Assembly (NCBI RefSeq): GCF_937001465.1 | Contig: NC_064565.1 | Location: 43,804,089 to 43,868,088, forward strand | From: Orcinus orca | Taxonomy: Eukaryota; Chordata; Mammalia; Artiodactyla; Delphinidae | DNA length: 64,000 nt | Direction: 5' to 3' | Shown: piece by piece, positions 1-9,952 of the stretch | Numbering within the stretch: position 1 is the first letter of the stretch | How the letters are laid out: each line of letters starts with the position of its first letter | Position numbers and translations under genes: made by a program | The notes under the pieces: model-generated | Database searches by the model: none | The model's input: the letters and a program-made list of their open reading frames with translations, nothing else | What the model was told of the DNA's origin: nothing

Positions 1-1615
1 TTACACATTTTAGAACAAAATAACTCTGTGAATCAAGTTTTTCACAGTTTAAGTTAACTTATTTTTTAATCTCTAATTTGTTTCTTATAGCATAAACCAA
101 TTAAGCATATGTTTGAGACCAATTTGGCAGATTTCACTGTAGTGTAACAAGCCTGGGCTCTTATTATGCCTTCCATGGTGTGTCCTTTAGAGCCTTAGAC
201 ACAGCCTCTGGCTGACTTTGGATATTGATTCCAGGCAGATCTATTAATATACCCAAGTCTACGTTCTGTAGCACAGGCTTGAAGTTAATTTTTAAAGAAC
301 GAGCTTGCAGGCAGCTATATTTCTTGACCTTTCACATAGGATCATCAACAACTTATTGTCCAAAACTATAGACACCAGTCTCAGTCAAGACCCCTCCAGA
401 ATTTTGGCTTATAACACTTCTCTAGCCACATCTTTTCTATTATTTTATATAAATTTTTCATTCTATCATCTGACCTAACTACCCTCTATTCTTTAAAATG
501 CTTGAATACTATGTATCCCTTTTAATATATTCATTGCATACCTGAATCCCACTCATTCCTTCAAAATCAAGATCACCTCTCACCTCTGCTGGTGGCCGAC
601 TTCCAAGGCCCTGGGGTTGCCTCTCTGCACTCTCATAGCTCTGATTAGAAGTAGCATTTTTTAGTAATTTCATCTTTGACTCCTTTATGTGGTTAATCAT
701 ATTTTTATGTGACCATATCAGTTTTAGTTCAGTAGATTATAGGCACTCCTACCCACCCAACTAGAGCAGGATCTTAGCCTTAACATTTATTTATATTTTT
801 GAATACTATACCACACAGTAATTTCCACGTAAACCTCCAATAAGTGTTTTTATTGTATCGACATCTTTAAAAGTTATCAAATTGTTTTTATTTTATTATT
901 ATTAAGTAATAGTGTATATTATATATGTATTTTTGGAGCCCCAGACTGAGGGACGACATAGATAAGATTTTAGCAAGCCATTTGGAGATTACATGCCTTA
1001 CCTAAAATGGAAAACACTACTTTATAGTAGCAAATTATTCTAATGTAGGAGTGAATGTTCAGCGTTACCAGACCTTGTTTATTTTTCAAGAAAATCCAGA
1101 AATCCACACTTTCATGAGAAATTTCTTCAGTGTTGAGTATTTGCTGAAATAAGTTTTAAACACCCATGCAAGGCAAAATAAACACATCTGTTGGTCCATG
1201 TATCAGCCCACATGTTTTGCCTTCTAATGTATGTGTATCTGTCATTTCAATGTAATATTTAGAACATTGTACTCACAAGCATGATCATCATAATCTAATG
1301 CATTAGTATACATTATTTGTTCCTACAGACTAAAATGTAACCTAAAATTAAACAGGACTTAGCACTATTACAAAATTCCATTCCATACATACATTTCAAT
1401 GAGTTTGAGGAACAATTTCCTATTGCACTGAAATGCAGTAGTGGTGGGAAATGCAGCCATCAATTCTAGCATGAATTACTATACCATTTATAGAAGTATT
1501 AATATAGATATTTGTCAGGCCCTAATAGCAGTTGCCAGATTCTGTATCTGCAGTAATTAAGCATTTCTGTGAAAACCCAAGAAAATGTAATTATTGCTCT
1601 CTCTTTTTTTCTGGA
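1..1615. other. Unassigned AT-rich sequence
   Basis: I see no recognisable gene, RNA or repeat family here. The only open frame of note (509-700, minus, 63 codons) has no family resemblance and is probably a chance frame. Confidence 0.5.
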
Positions 1616-1619
1616 GTTT

Positions 1620-2345
1620 AGGTTTCAGTTCAATTCAACCAACATATATTGAACGTCTGCTTTGAGTGAGACCCAACAGTAGGTGCTGCAGAGAACACAA
1701 AAATGAGTAAAATGATTTACCCTCTGTTCTCATCTTCTTTGCCTATCTAAATTCTGCCTATTGCCTCAAAGCCCAAATCTTATCCAACATTCCTTGAGTC
1801 TAGTTGAGGGGTAAGACCAATACTCAAATAAGTATTATACAAAAGATATTATGGCAGGTTCTTTAAAGAAATTAACACAAAGTTATCTGGGTATATAAAC
1901 ATTTTAGTATATGAAAATAAGACTGCATAATTTGATAGAAAGTGTCTAGTATGAACTGAAAGCAACATTATTTAGGTTGATCATACAAACTCCCTTTGTG
2001 GAGATGATATTTGAGCAGAATTCTAGTAATAAGGGGTTAACCAGATATGTTACCAGGGAGCCAGGCAGAGGGCACAAATTTGGCATATTCTATGAATAGA
2101 AAGAAGACAAGAGTGATAAGAATCAGAGTCAGCAAGGAGAAGAGTGTTAGGAAATAAAGGTAAATCATACAGGGTCTTGTCAAGCATAAGGACTTTGGAA
2201 GTCCTTTGAAGTGTAATGGGCAGCCATTGAAGGGTTGTAGGCAAGGAACTAATACTATATAATTTACATATTTAAAAGTCCACTTTGGCTTAAGTGGACT
2301 GAGTAGATGGTAGTCATTTATTGAGATAGAAAATGTGGGCGGGAG
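1620..2345 (-). mobile_element. L2 LINE fragment (3' part)
   Basis: Read on the minus strand this matches the 3' end of L2. The left edge holds the 3' terminal motif (ATTCAACCAACATATATTGA), followed by text like the L2 3'UTR and the end of its reverse-transcriptase ORF at about 1980-2330 (GGCAGAGGGCACA, CAGGGTCTTGT, GGCAGCCATTGAAGGGTT). The middle (about 1740-1980) matches poorly. L2 is an ancient CR1-like LINE, long inactive in placental mammals. The 103-codon frame at 2037-2348 is a relic of or shadow in this element, not a gene. Confidence 0.75.
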
Positions 2346-2359
2346 CAACAGCTGTAGAG

Positions 2360-2780
2360 TGTATTAACTCTTCTGTGGTAACAAACCCCTAAATGTCTAT
2401 GGTTTACCAAACCATTTCTCATTCCATGTTATCTGTCAGTTGCTGCAGTTCTGCTGTTGTGGATCTGCTCTCTGTGCCTTTTTATCACTTGGCCAGGTTG
2501 AAGGAGCAGACCCTATTTGGGACATGTTAGTCTCAAAGCAGAGAGCAAAGAACAAGAGCTGGAGCCTAATTTTGAAATTGTTCTTAAAGTTTCTTCCCAG
2601 ATGTGGTATAAACACATTCACTTCCATTGGTCAAAGCAAGTCACATGGCCAAGCGTGACAATGGGATCACTCTCTTCTTCTCTAGGGAGCTGCCAGTCAA
2701 ACAACACAGGAGTTTATGTAATTCTGTTACAGAGGAGGGAGTGAATAGTTGGATATACATAGTAGTAACAATCCATCACA
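2360..2780 (-). mobile_element. Solo LTR, MaLR-like (family tentative)
   Basis: On the plus strand it opens TGTATTAACT...GGTAACAAAC and closes CAATCCATCACA, the reverse of a TGT...ACA LTR. Internal text (TTGGTCAAAGCAAGTCACAT) is typical of a common old mammalian LTR in reverse. AGAG lies on both sides as a possible remnant of a 4-5 bp target duplication. Similar minus-strand copies lie near 29.0 kb and 62.1 kb. I assign MaLR/ERV-L-type origin from the ends; the exact subfamily is not certain. Confidence 0.55.
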
Positions 2781-2865
2781 AGAGGTAAAGACTAGGTTTA
2801 AATGAGAAAATGAAAAGGTGTTCATGAGAATACAGAAGAGTACAAATCATGTAACAGGAGGAAGA

Positions 2866-2980
2866 GTTACCTGGGATCTAAACTTGCTTTACCACTAACA
2901 AACTTGTGACCCTGAACAAGTCACCTAACCTACCTGGGCTTTATTTTCTTCATATGCAAAATAATAAAGTTATACTAGAA
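2866..2980 (+). mobile_element. MIR SINE
   Basis: Carries the MIR core order: a CTGGGATCTAAACTTGC-like stretch, a TGTGACCCTGAACAAGTCAC core, then TTTTCTTCATATGCAAAATAATAA. MIR is a tRNA-derived SINE that was mobilised by L2; this is a diverged inactive copy. Confidence 0.75.
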
Positions 2981-2984
2981 TTAG

Positions 2985-3525
2985 GGAAGAGTACCTTGGC
3001 TTTTGAGAGGCCCATCTCCCCTAATATTATAGTTATATAGATAGTTATCTTTATGTGGTATTATTTGACTATGTATATTTTCTGTGAAAAGGATGTTCAA
3101 CTGATCAAAACACTGGAACCTGAAGAAAGATACAAAAAACAACTAGGGAAAAATGACTTTTAATGTGTACAGTCAGCTTTTAAAATTCTGCATACATACA
3201 TGCTGAGGCACATAGAATCCCCAAGTTTAATAAATCCCTTTTTTTCATTTCCATTTTTTTCAATTAAAGCATACTGATATAACAAGAAAACCAATACAAA
3301 GGAACAATTAATAGTCTCTAAACAACCCTGTAAATACTTGATGTTTACTCCCTGGTATGAATCCTTCCATGTTATTTTCCATGAATATGCAAGCATATAT
3401 AGCCACTTCTATAATGCATAATTTAAATCATGCTTACTCTTTACAAAAAGGATGATGCAAATAAATTTAGACCAAACATATTTTCCACAACGGTTTTTCC
3501 CCTATGTAATATATTGTGAAGACCC
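2985..3525. other. Unassigned sequence
   Basis: AT-rich sequence with no family I can name. The 78-codon minus frame at 3160-3396 has no recognisable motif. Confidence 0.45.
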
Positions 3526-3529
3526 TTTC

Positions 3530-3785
3530 AGAGTAGTATACATTATGTACTAATTTATCTTCACTAGCTTTATAATTGTTCATTGTGTGAATACACCGTA
3601 GTGCATTTGATCATTCACCTATTTAAGCACATTAGGATTTTCTTCATAAATTTTTTATTATAAAACATTAATATAAATATCTTTGCAGATAATTGTTTAC
3701 ATGTTACTGCCTCTATTTTTTTATGATAGATTCTCCCAAGCGGGATTTCTGTGCCAAGGGTATGTGCACCCTGTTTTGTTGGAGT
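3530..3785 (-). mobile_element. Old L1 fragment (ORF2 end/3'UTR)
   Basis: The plus strand reads as the reverse complement of an L1 ORF2 terminus: a CATTGTGTGAATACACCGTA block, TTTGATCATTCACCTATT, then GCGGGATTTCTGTGCCAAGG, the reverse of the usual 'drop of L1' text. Heavily diverged, so an old L1M-type copy. Confidence 0.6.
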
Positions 3786-3909
3786 AGTGAATGTCATGAT
3801 TCATTGCACAGATCTCCCCTGCAGGATTATGGCATTCATTTCCCAGCTGCTGGGAATGTTGATGGCCAACTTCTCTCAGCTGAGTTCCTCTCTGGATGAA
3901 CAGAGCTGA

Positions 3910-3955
3910 ATAACCCAAAAATTATTGGACTATGACCCAAAAGTTATTGGGTTAT
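3910..3955. repeat. 22-bp-period direct repeat within inverted repeat
   Basis: Two 16-base direct copies, 3913-3928 and 3935-3950, differ at one base (ACCCAAAAATTATTGG versus ACCCAAAAGTTATTGG). They sit between inverted 9-mers ATAACCCAA (3910-3918) and TTGGGTTAT (3947-3955). Confidence 0.9.
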
Positions 3956-4100
3956 GAAAATTCATGCCCCTATCAAGAGTGCATTTCACATCTAATGACT
4001 GATTGATGCAGGGGTATAAATGTCTAGTCTTCTTGCTCCAAACTGGGACAAGTCTAAAGGGCCATCCCAGCTCTAGATCTCCCAGTATGGTTGGCTGTGT

Positions 4101-4122
4101 CTTTGTTGCAATTGCAACAAAG
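4101..4122. repeat. Perfect 22-bp palindrome
   Basis: The left arm CTTTGTTGCAA is followed directly by its exact reverse complement, with no spacer. Confidence 0.95.
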
Positions 4123-4269
4123 TTCAACTACTCCATTTGCCCAATTTGGCTTCCTTCATTCCCTCACAGGTACTTATACCGAGAGTATTCTCCAACAGAC
4201 TGCTGCATGTTAATCCCACTAATCTCCATCTTTGTTCCCCAGGGTGCCCAGCCTGTGACAGTGACAGAT

Positions 4270-6180
4270 TGATTTCCGTATTGACTATTTAGATCTTTCT
4301 GATAATCAGGAAGTCAAGACTACAACATTGCTCTGTAGACTTCTTAACAAAGTGCAGTTACCATAGAATGGAGCATCCTGTCACTCAGACTTCCTCAGCA
4401 GCAATTTGTCTCTTGGTTTTAGTGAGTCTTCTCTAATGAAAATTCACTACAATAAATGATTTGTTCACTTTGTCCAAATAATAATCATCTTCAGTAATCA
4501 AAGTGCCTGGTTTAGGATAGTTATATAAATCATTTATTTGATATCAGTTGTCTTCAGAGAGATAAGGGTTTACTACTTACAATAAATGAAGCAAATGTTT
4601 ACAAAGTATTTACAAAGCCAGAATTTATATTTATTAGGTATACAAAACCAAAAGACAAAGTTTTTATGATTTACCCTCATTTTTCTGTGTTCAGCTAGAT
4701 TTCTATCATTTTGTCTGAAACCTCAATACTATTTCTCAGAGTCAGACTATTAAGTAGGAACTTTCTTAATAGTGGGAAGCAATCCATTCCCATAGCAACC
4801 CTTTCAAGGTGCTCCCCAGCTCTCCTGTCAGTGATACACGTAGACCCACTCAGGGAGACTTGTGAAAGGAAGCTGGAGGGAAAAGAGCAAGGGTGGGAAG
4901 AAGGAACTCTTAAAAGCAACAATAAAAATAAATGCCAGGATTGCTTTTACTGTGAGATTGAATATCTGGCAATAATTTTGTTAAGATATTTGATGTTCCA
5001 GTAGACACAGCTAATTTGAGAAGTTTCTATAATTATTAACTCTTCCCTTTAAAAGTGTAATGATAATACAAAATGAGTGTATCCAGAAGCATATAAAATG
5101 TACTCAGTAAAATCAGCAGAGAAGTATGGTATAATAACTACAATGTTATACAACTAGACTTTTCAAGATTTCCTTTAAGTAGGTAAGAGGGGGCCGATAT
5201 GGAAAGACTATACTTTAAGTTGATAAGCTTCCTTGCAATGTGCTGACAATAAATCACTAATTAATTTTGGCCATGTCAGAAAAAAAGTGAAAAGAAAATG
5301 TTTACTGAGCTTTAAGCTATTCCGTGTACTGCACAGAAATACAATAGATTGATTTCATTACCTGAAAGTAAATGATTGACATTTTGAGTGTCAGTTTGAA
5401 ATATGACTGCAACAAATCTCATCCAGTTAGAGAATTCCCCCCCAAAGAACAATCTTCTGTAGCTCTATGCTGAGGGACAGCATCCCGCTTATGATAATAA
5501 ACTAAATGGCAGCAGCTGATGGTAGAGTGTTCTTCCTTTATTATCAACATCTTGCCCTGCTAATGAGCTCAACTTCACCCTGAGAGAACTGTCTATTTGG
5601 GGCAGGGGAAGTTACTCTTTCTCCTTGCCAGCTTGTTTCTAATTCCTTCCTGAAAAGAAAATGTCAGTCATGCTTAATTGCATTAAATTAGGTGTGATAG
5701 TTTAAAACAGCACCAGGTCTTTCTAAAGATCAACTAAATCACTCAAATTCTCACTTCTTTCTGAAGCCCCAGGTTGGGGCTTTAGGTCATGTCTAAGAAG
5801 TGTCCCTGTAGGGAATTAACATGGTGTATGTGTCCAAGGCACCTAACTTCATTTTCAGACCACGTCAAGAGGAATTAAATACCACCATGTGTATGGAGCT
5901 CTTCTAGGAACAAGCCAGAACAGCAGACACCTGGTATGGCTCTTTTGTAGAATTCTGAACCAGACAATAGGGTTGGTCACATGCACAAGTGTAGTGATGA
6001 ATATAAAGTCTTTATTAATTTGAATTTGACTCATTTGGGATCACTAATCATTCATGCCACTGATCTTATCTCATCTTTGAAGAAATAATTGCTGAGAAGA
6101 GTAATACCAAAGATTTCATAAAGCAAGCTTACCTACACAGAGAAATATGCTTTCCAAACATAGATGTATTTATTTCTGCA
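4270..6180. other. Unassigned AT-rich sequence
   Basis: No gene or named repeat recognised. The overlapping frames at 4695-4922 (minus) and 4711-5004 (plus) lie on opposite strands of the same stretch, with no motif in either, and look like chance frames. Confidence 0.45.
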
Positions 6181-6184
6181 TTCA

Positions 6185-6360
6185 TTTATGTATGAATTCA
6201 TTCATTCAACCTTAGTTCTAAATGTTTATTGAATGCCTTCAATGATCATAGAGGGATGTTAGAGGATCTGAAGTGATATACACTAAAGTAAGGTGAAACA
6301 ACTATAGTCTTCGAGAAGCTGGTCATTTAGCTAGAGCTTATAGATATTTGTTAATAAAAC
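6185..6360 (-). mobile_element. L2 LINE 3' fragment
   Basis: TTCATTCATTCAACC...AATGTTTATTGAATGCCTTCAATGATCA is the reverse of the L2 3' terminus; the following 100 bases fit only loosely. Confidence 0.6.
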
Positions 6361-6497
6361 TGACTTAAACTAATAGGACATATTCTTTCAAAAATTTTTT
6401 GACTTGTTTACTTTTGACTTTAAAGTTTGGTTTTGCAGAATAAAATTTTATTTTTTATCTAAACTGAGCTGCTTCATTCTAGCTGATATTCACAATT

Positions 6498-6575
6498 AAT
6501 TCCAAGAGATGTATTATTTATTATTATGTTATCTGAATTTTACAGATGCAGGTAACAGATTCTGAGATAAACAGC
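6498..6575 (-). mobile_element. Possible MIR fragment
   Basis: TTATTATTATGTTATCTGAATTTTACAGATGCAGGTAACAG resembles the reverse of the MIR 3' half (tract of ATTATT followed by TTTTACAGATGAGGAAAC). Short and diverged. Confidence 0.4.
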
Positions 6576-6579
6576 ATTC

Positions 6580-7655
6580 ACAAAAAATGCATATGTATAC
6601 TGTCCAAATATAGGTATGCATTAATTTTGAGAGCATTTATCATAGTACCAGGTACAAAATATGCATTTAATATGTTGATTTTGCCAATAAAATTTTGAAA
6701 GAAAAGAATACTTTATCTCAGTATTGCAGTCAACTAGCTCAGCTTAACTTATAGAATTTTTCTCAATTTATTTTCCATAATAGACTTTGAACTTTCTCAG
6801 AATTCTCATTTTATTTTATAACCTAGTCTCTCTGTCCCATCTGGGTATACACCTGAAAGAGGTGTGAGTCTTAGGAAAGGGGTCATTGTAGCATGTAACT
6901 TCTATATTGTTGATAAAGACATTCTCTCTATTAGACATTCTATCTAAGACATTCTGTCTATACTACAGCAGCAAAAGTAAAGTCACTTTTGAACTTTATC
7001 TGTTTCTGCACAATTAAGGCATTAAAGGAAGATCTTAATTTCTACTAAGATAAATGAAAATGAAGTCATTTATATTCCTGTCTTAGTTCATCCAGCTATC
7101 AGTCTACCTGTCTATTTGTCCACCTGTCCAGCCAGACAGCCATTCAGTCACCTATCTATCTATGCCACTAATAACGTCTGTTCAATAAAGTGTCGTAAAT
7201 TTAGGGGTAGAAATACAAGATACATTCACTGCATTAAAAAAAAACCATAATTGGGGTAGAGGGAGAATAACATAAATCAGACTTGTTATAATTTAAGACA
7301 GTAGATAGAGAGGGCAATTTGAATTTAATGAATAACTTGATGACTCAAGAAAGGGAAAAATTCACCTCTAGGAGAAGGCATTTGGATATGCTTTTTGAAA
7401 TCTAAAGTACCTTAATATTTGTTGAATGAGTGAATAAATGCATAAAGAAAGAAATGAATGATAATTAAAGCACAATCTAAAAATAACAGAATCTTGATAG
7501 GAAGAGACACAAGCTTAAGATATCACTGGAGCAAAAAGCAATGTAAGTACTACTGCTCATACTTTTGAAAACACAAGGTAATTGGAAAATTGTGGGTAGT
7601 CTAATCTAACAGGAGTGTAGAGAATGTGAAAGGAATCAAAGTCCATTATCACAGT
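6580..7655. other. Unassigned sequence
   Basis: Contains imperfect pyrimidine/CTAT-rich repeats at about 7090-7160 but no recognisable gene or repeat family. Confidence 0.45.
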
Positions 7656-7656
7656 T

Positions 7657-8144
7657 TGTAAAAATATGGTCCCAGGTTCCGCAACATTCTTCCATCAGAA
7701 GTTAGGGTCGGTATACACTTTCCTCGAAACAAGTCAAGCTTGTGACTGCTTTGACCAGTAGAGGACAGTGGAACTTCTGAAGCCAGGTCGTAAGAGAGAG
7801 ACCATGCAGCTTCTTTCTAGTTCTATTAGGTTATTCACGCTGGTGAACGCCAGCCACCATGTAAAAAATATGACCACCCAAGACTGCTGCACTGGGTGGT
7901 GGTCAGGCATTGGAGTTGATAGCCCACCTGAACTCCAGCCTCACCTACCAGCCCTGTCAGCAAACCATTTTTTACTGCCCGGGCAGCCCACTGCCACTCC
8001 TGCCAACAGCTAACTGCAACCAAATGAGAATTTCCCAAGTGGGCCCTTCCCACCTTCCTGACCCACATATAGTGAGCAAAATAAAATAGTTGTTATTTTA
8101 CACCACTAGGTTGTGCACTTTTATAGGCAGCAATAGTAACTACA
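7657..8144 (+). mobile_element. LTR of ERV-L/MaLR-like element
   Basis: Opens TGTAAAAATATGGTCCCAGG and ends AATAGTAACTACA. It has typical old-LTR text: ATGCAGCTTCTTTCTAG, a GCCAGC(C)ACCATGTAAAAA block, and a polyadenylation signal (AATAAA at about 8080) followed by GTTGTTATTTTACACCAC. It is followed closely by a primer-binding-site-like TGGTACC and ERV-L-like internal sequence, consistent with being the 5' LTR. The 81-codon frame at 7768-8013 is an LTR shadow. Confidence 0.65.
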
Positions 8145-8156
8145 CTAGTAACTCCA

Positions 8157-8985
8157 ATAAGATTTTGGTACCAAAAATTGAATCCACACTCACACAAATA
8201 TTAAATACCTGGCCAGTCTGGGCTTCTCAAGCCAATCAACAGGCTAGGAAGAGGTTTACTCTGCTGGCTGGGTTGATTGATCCTGACTTTTAAAGAAAAA
8301 CTGGGATGCTTTACATGCCTAAATTACAGAGGAGAATGTTTAGAATAAAGATCCTCTGAAGTCTCTCCTCTTATGTCCTGTCGTAAAAGTCAACAACAAC
8401 AAAAAAGCTACAACCCAACACAGGCAGTACTACTAATGTCCCAGTACTACTAGTGTCCCAAATGAGGATTTGGGTCACTCCACCTGGCAAGAAACCACGA
8501 TCAGCTGAAGTGCTTACTGAAGGAAAAGAGAATTTAGAATGGGTAACAGAAAAAGAAAATGATAAATATCAGCTCAACCACATGATAAGTTGCAAAAATC
8601 AGAATCTGCAATAGTTATGAATATTTATTAGTTTTCATATGAATATATATGGGTAACACGAGTCAATTCTCTTCCCCTACCACATCCCCCTATTTAACAT
8701 AGACTGTATTAACAGCTGCCAACATCGTATCTCTTTATTTAAATTACAGATATCAAAAGGGAAGAGTGACTCAGAAGAAAAATAAGCATTGTCCAAAGAT
8801 GGATAAAGGGACTTGATATCTTTTTTTTAGGGGAGAGGGTCAGACGTTTTTGGTTGTATGTGGCATAATTGCATCATACTGAGTAAAAACACAATTTGGC
8901 TATTGTATTTACTTGGAGCCTTTAGGTATGATTAAATGAATGGTTTAAGATGGTATAATGCTAAATTGTCAAGGGATAGACTCTG
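8157..8985 (+). pseudogene. Deleted ERV-L-like internal region (PBS to pol 3' end)
   Basis: Just after the LTR, TTTGGTACCAAAAA (about 8163) resembles the leucine-tRNA primer-binding region of ERV-L. Within about 70 bases the sequence jumps to what I recognise as the far 3' end of ERV-L pol: a short frame ending QARKRFTLLAGLIDPDF at 8293 matches the dUTPase-like GxIDxD region. The next 350 bases follow the same text out of frame (TTTGGGTCACTCCACCTGGC, ACCACGATCAGCTGAAGTGC). From about 8880 to 8985 it resembles the region just upstream of a 3' LTR. Gag and nearly all of pol are missing, stops and shifts are frequent, and it cannot encode a retroviral protein. A 17-bp tandem duplication lies at 8425-8458. 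Confidence 0.6.
8425..8458. repeat. 17-bp tandem duplication
   Basis: Two adjacent 17-mers differ at one base: CAGTACTACTAATGTCC (8425-8441) and CAGTACTACTAGTGTCC (8442-8458). Confidence 0.9.
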
Positions 8986-8986
8986 G

Positions 8987-9635
8987 TGGCTTTGTGTTAT
9001 GTCATCTTAGCTAAGTTGGAACTATATTTTCCAGAATTCCCTTCCTATATGCTTCCTAGTAGGCCACAAGAGAAATTAACTCAGGGTTTGGAAAGTGAAA
9101 GTGAAGCAGCAGCCATCTCTTTATGCTCAGTAGGTCAAAATGTATCCAGGCATTGTTGAAGCCCACGCACATTGCTGAGTCTGCTGGTTCACCTTGTTTG
9201 TGTGAGGCAGTGTTTGTTTCAGCAGCTTCCCAGGTCCTGTTGGAGATCCTCCTGTTGGATCAGTTTCTTTGAATTCTGGGCCAGGTGCATGACCAGTTGT
9301 GGAGGAAAGAGAGTCAGCTTATCATGAGTACCATCTCTATCATCATGATTGGAGATTGTGAGAGATAGGCGTGGGTACCAGTTTGTCTTTGGAAGTTCCT
9401 GTTTGTTTTCTTCATGGATTCCAGCTTTTCCTTGTTTCCAACTATGTACATTACATTTCCTTCCCAACCTCCAGCCCTGCTGATGATAAGAAGGCACCAG
9501 ATGCAGGGGCAACAGAATTACACTAGATTGCCTAAGTAGCTCCCATGACTGCTTAGAGATTAATTTCTATAATAAATCTCATATTCTGTAATACCCATAG
9601 TGATTCTGCTTCTCTGATCAAACACTGACTGTTAA
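8987..9635 (+). mobile_element. Old LTR-like sequence
   Basis: TTTTCCAGAATTCCCTTCC, GTGAAAGTGAAGCAGCAGCC, ATAATAAATCTCATATTCTG and TGATTCTGCTTCTCTGATC resemble an old mammalian LTR in plus orientation, with an AATAAA signal near its end. It differs from the LTR at 7657, so it is probably not the partner LTR of that provirus. Confidence 0.4.
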
Positions 9636-9937
9636 GATTTCAGAAACATATAACAATAGTTTGATGAAGAAAACTCTAGACTTGTATTTTTCTCCTGTCT
9701 GTATCATTGATCCACTAAATATATCATGGCAAACATGTTTGCCTGAATTTCTTCATGTGTAAAATCAGAAGATAAACTCAATCCATTCCAGAAATTTGCA
9801 CATTTTATGCATAATCTACATCATTCATTTGTATATCTTCAGTTTTGACAAATCTATCCAATTCGAGTCCTTTTCTGAGGTTGCCTTCACCTGGTTATCC
9901 TTCCCACAAATTCAGGATCTTCCTTTTCATAAATCTT

Positions 9938-9952
9938 CTCTTCTGCCTTTTT
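9938..9952. repeat. Target-site duplication, left copy
   Basis: CTCTTCTGCCTTTTT, identical over all 15 bases to 12127-12141. Together they bracket the HAL1-like element. Confidence 0.85.

Larger units (their letters stand above)
3790..4265 (+). mobile_element. Old ERV LTR-like sequence
   Basis: A GGGGTATAAATG TATA-like box at about 4011, a pyrimidine-rich middle, and an end reading TTGTTCCCCAGGGTGCCC...CTGTGACAGTG resemble the R-U5 part of old mammalian LTRs in plus orientation. Ends and family are uncertain. It contains a 22-bp palindrome (4101-4122) and a nested repeat (3910-3955), listed separately. The open frames here (3693-3899, 4003-4272) are not supported as genes. Confidence 0.4.
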
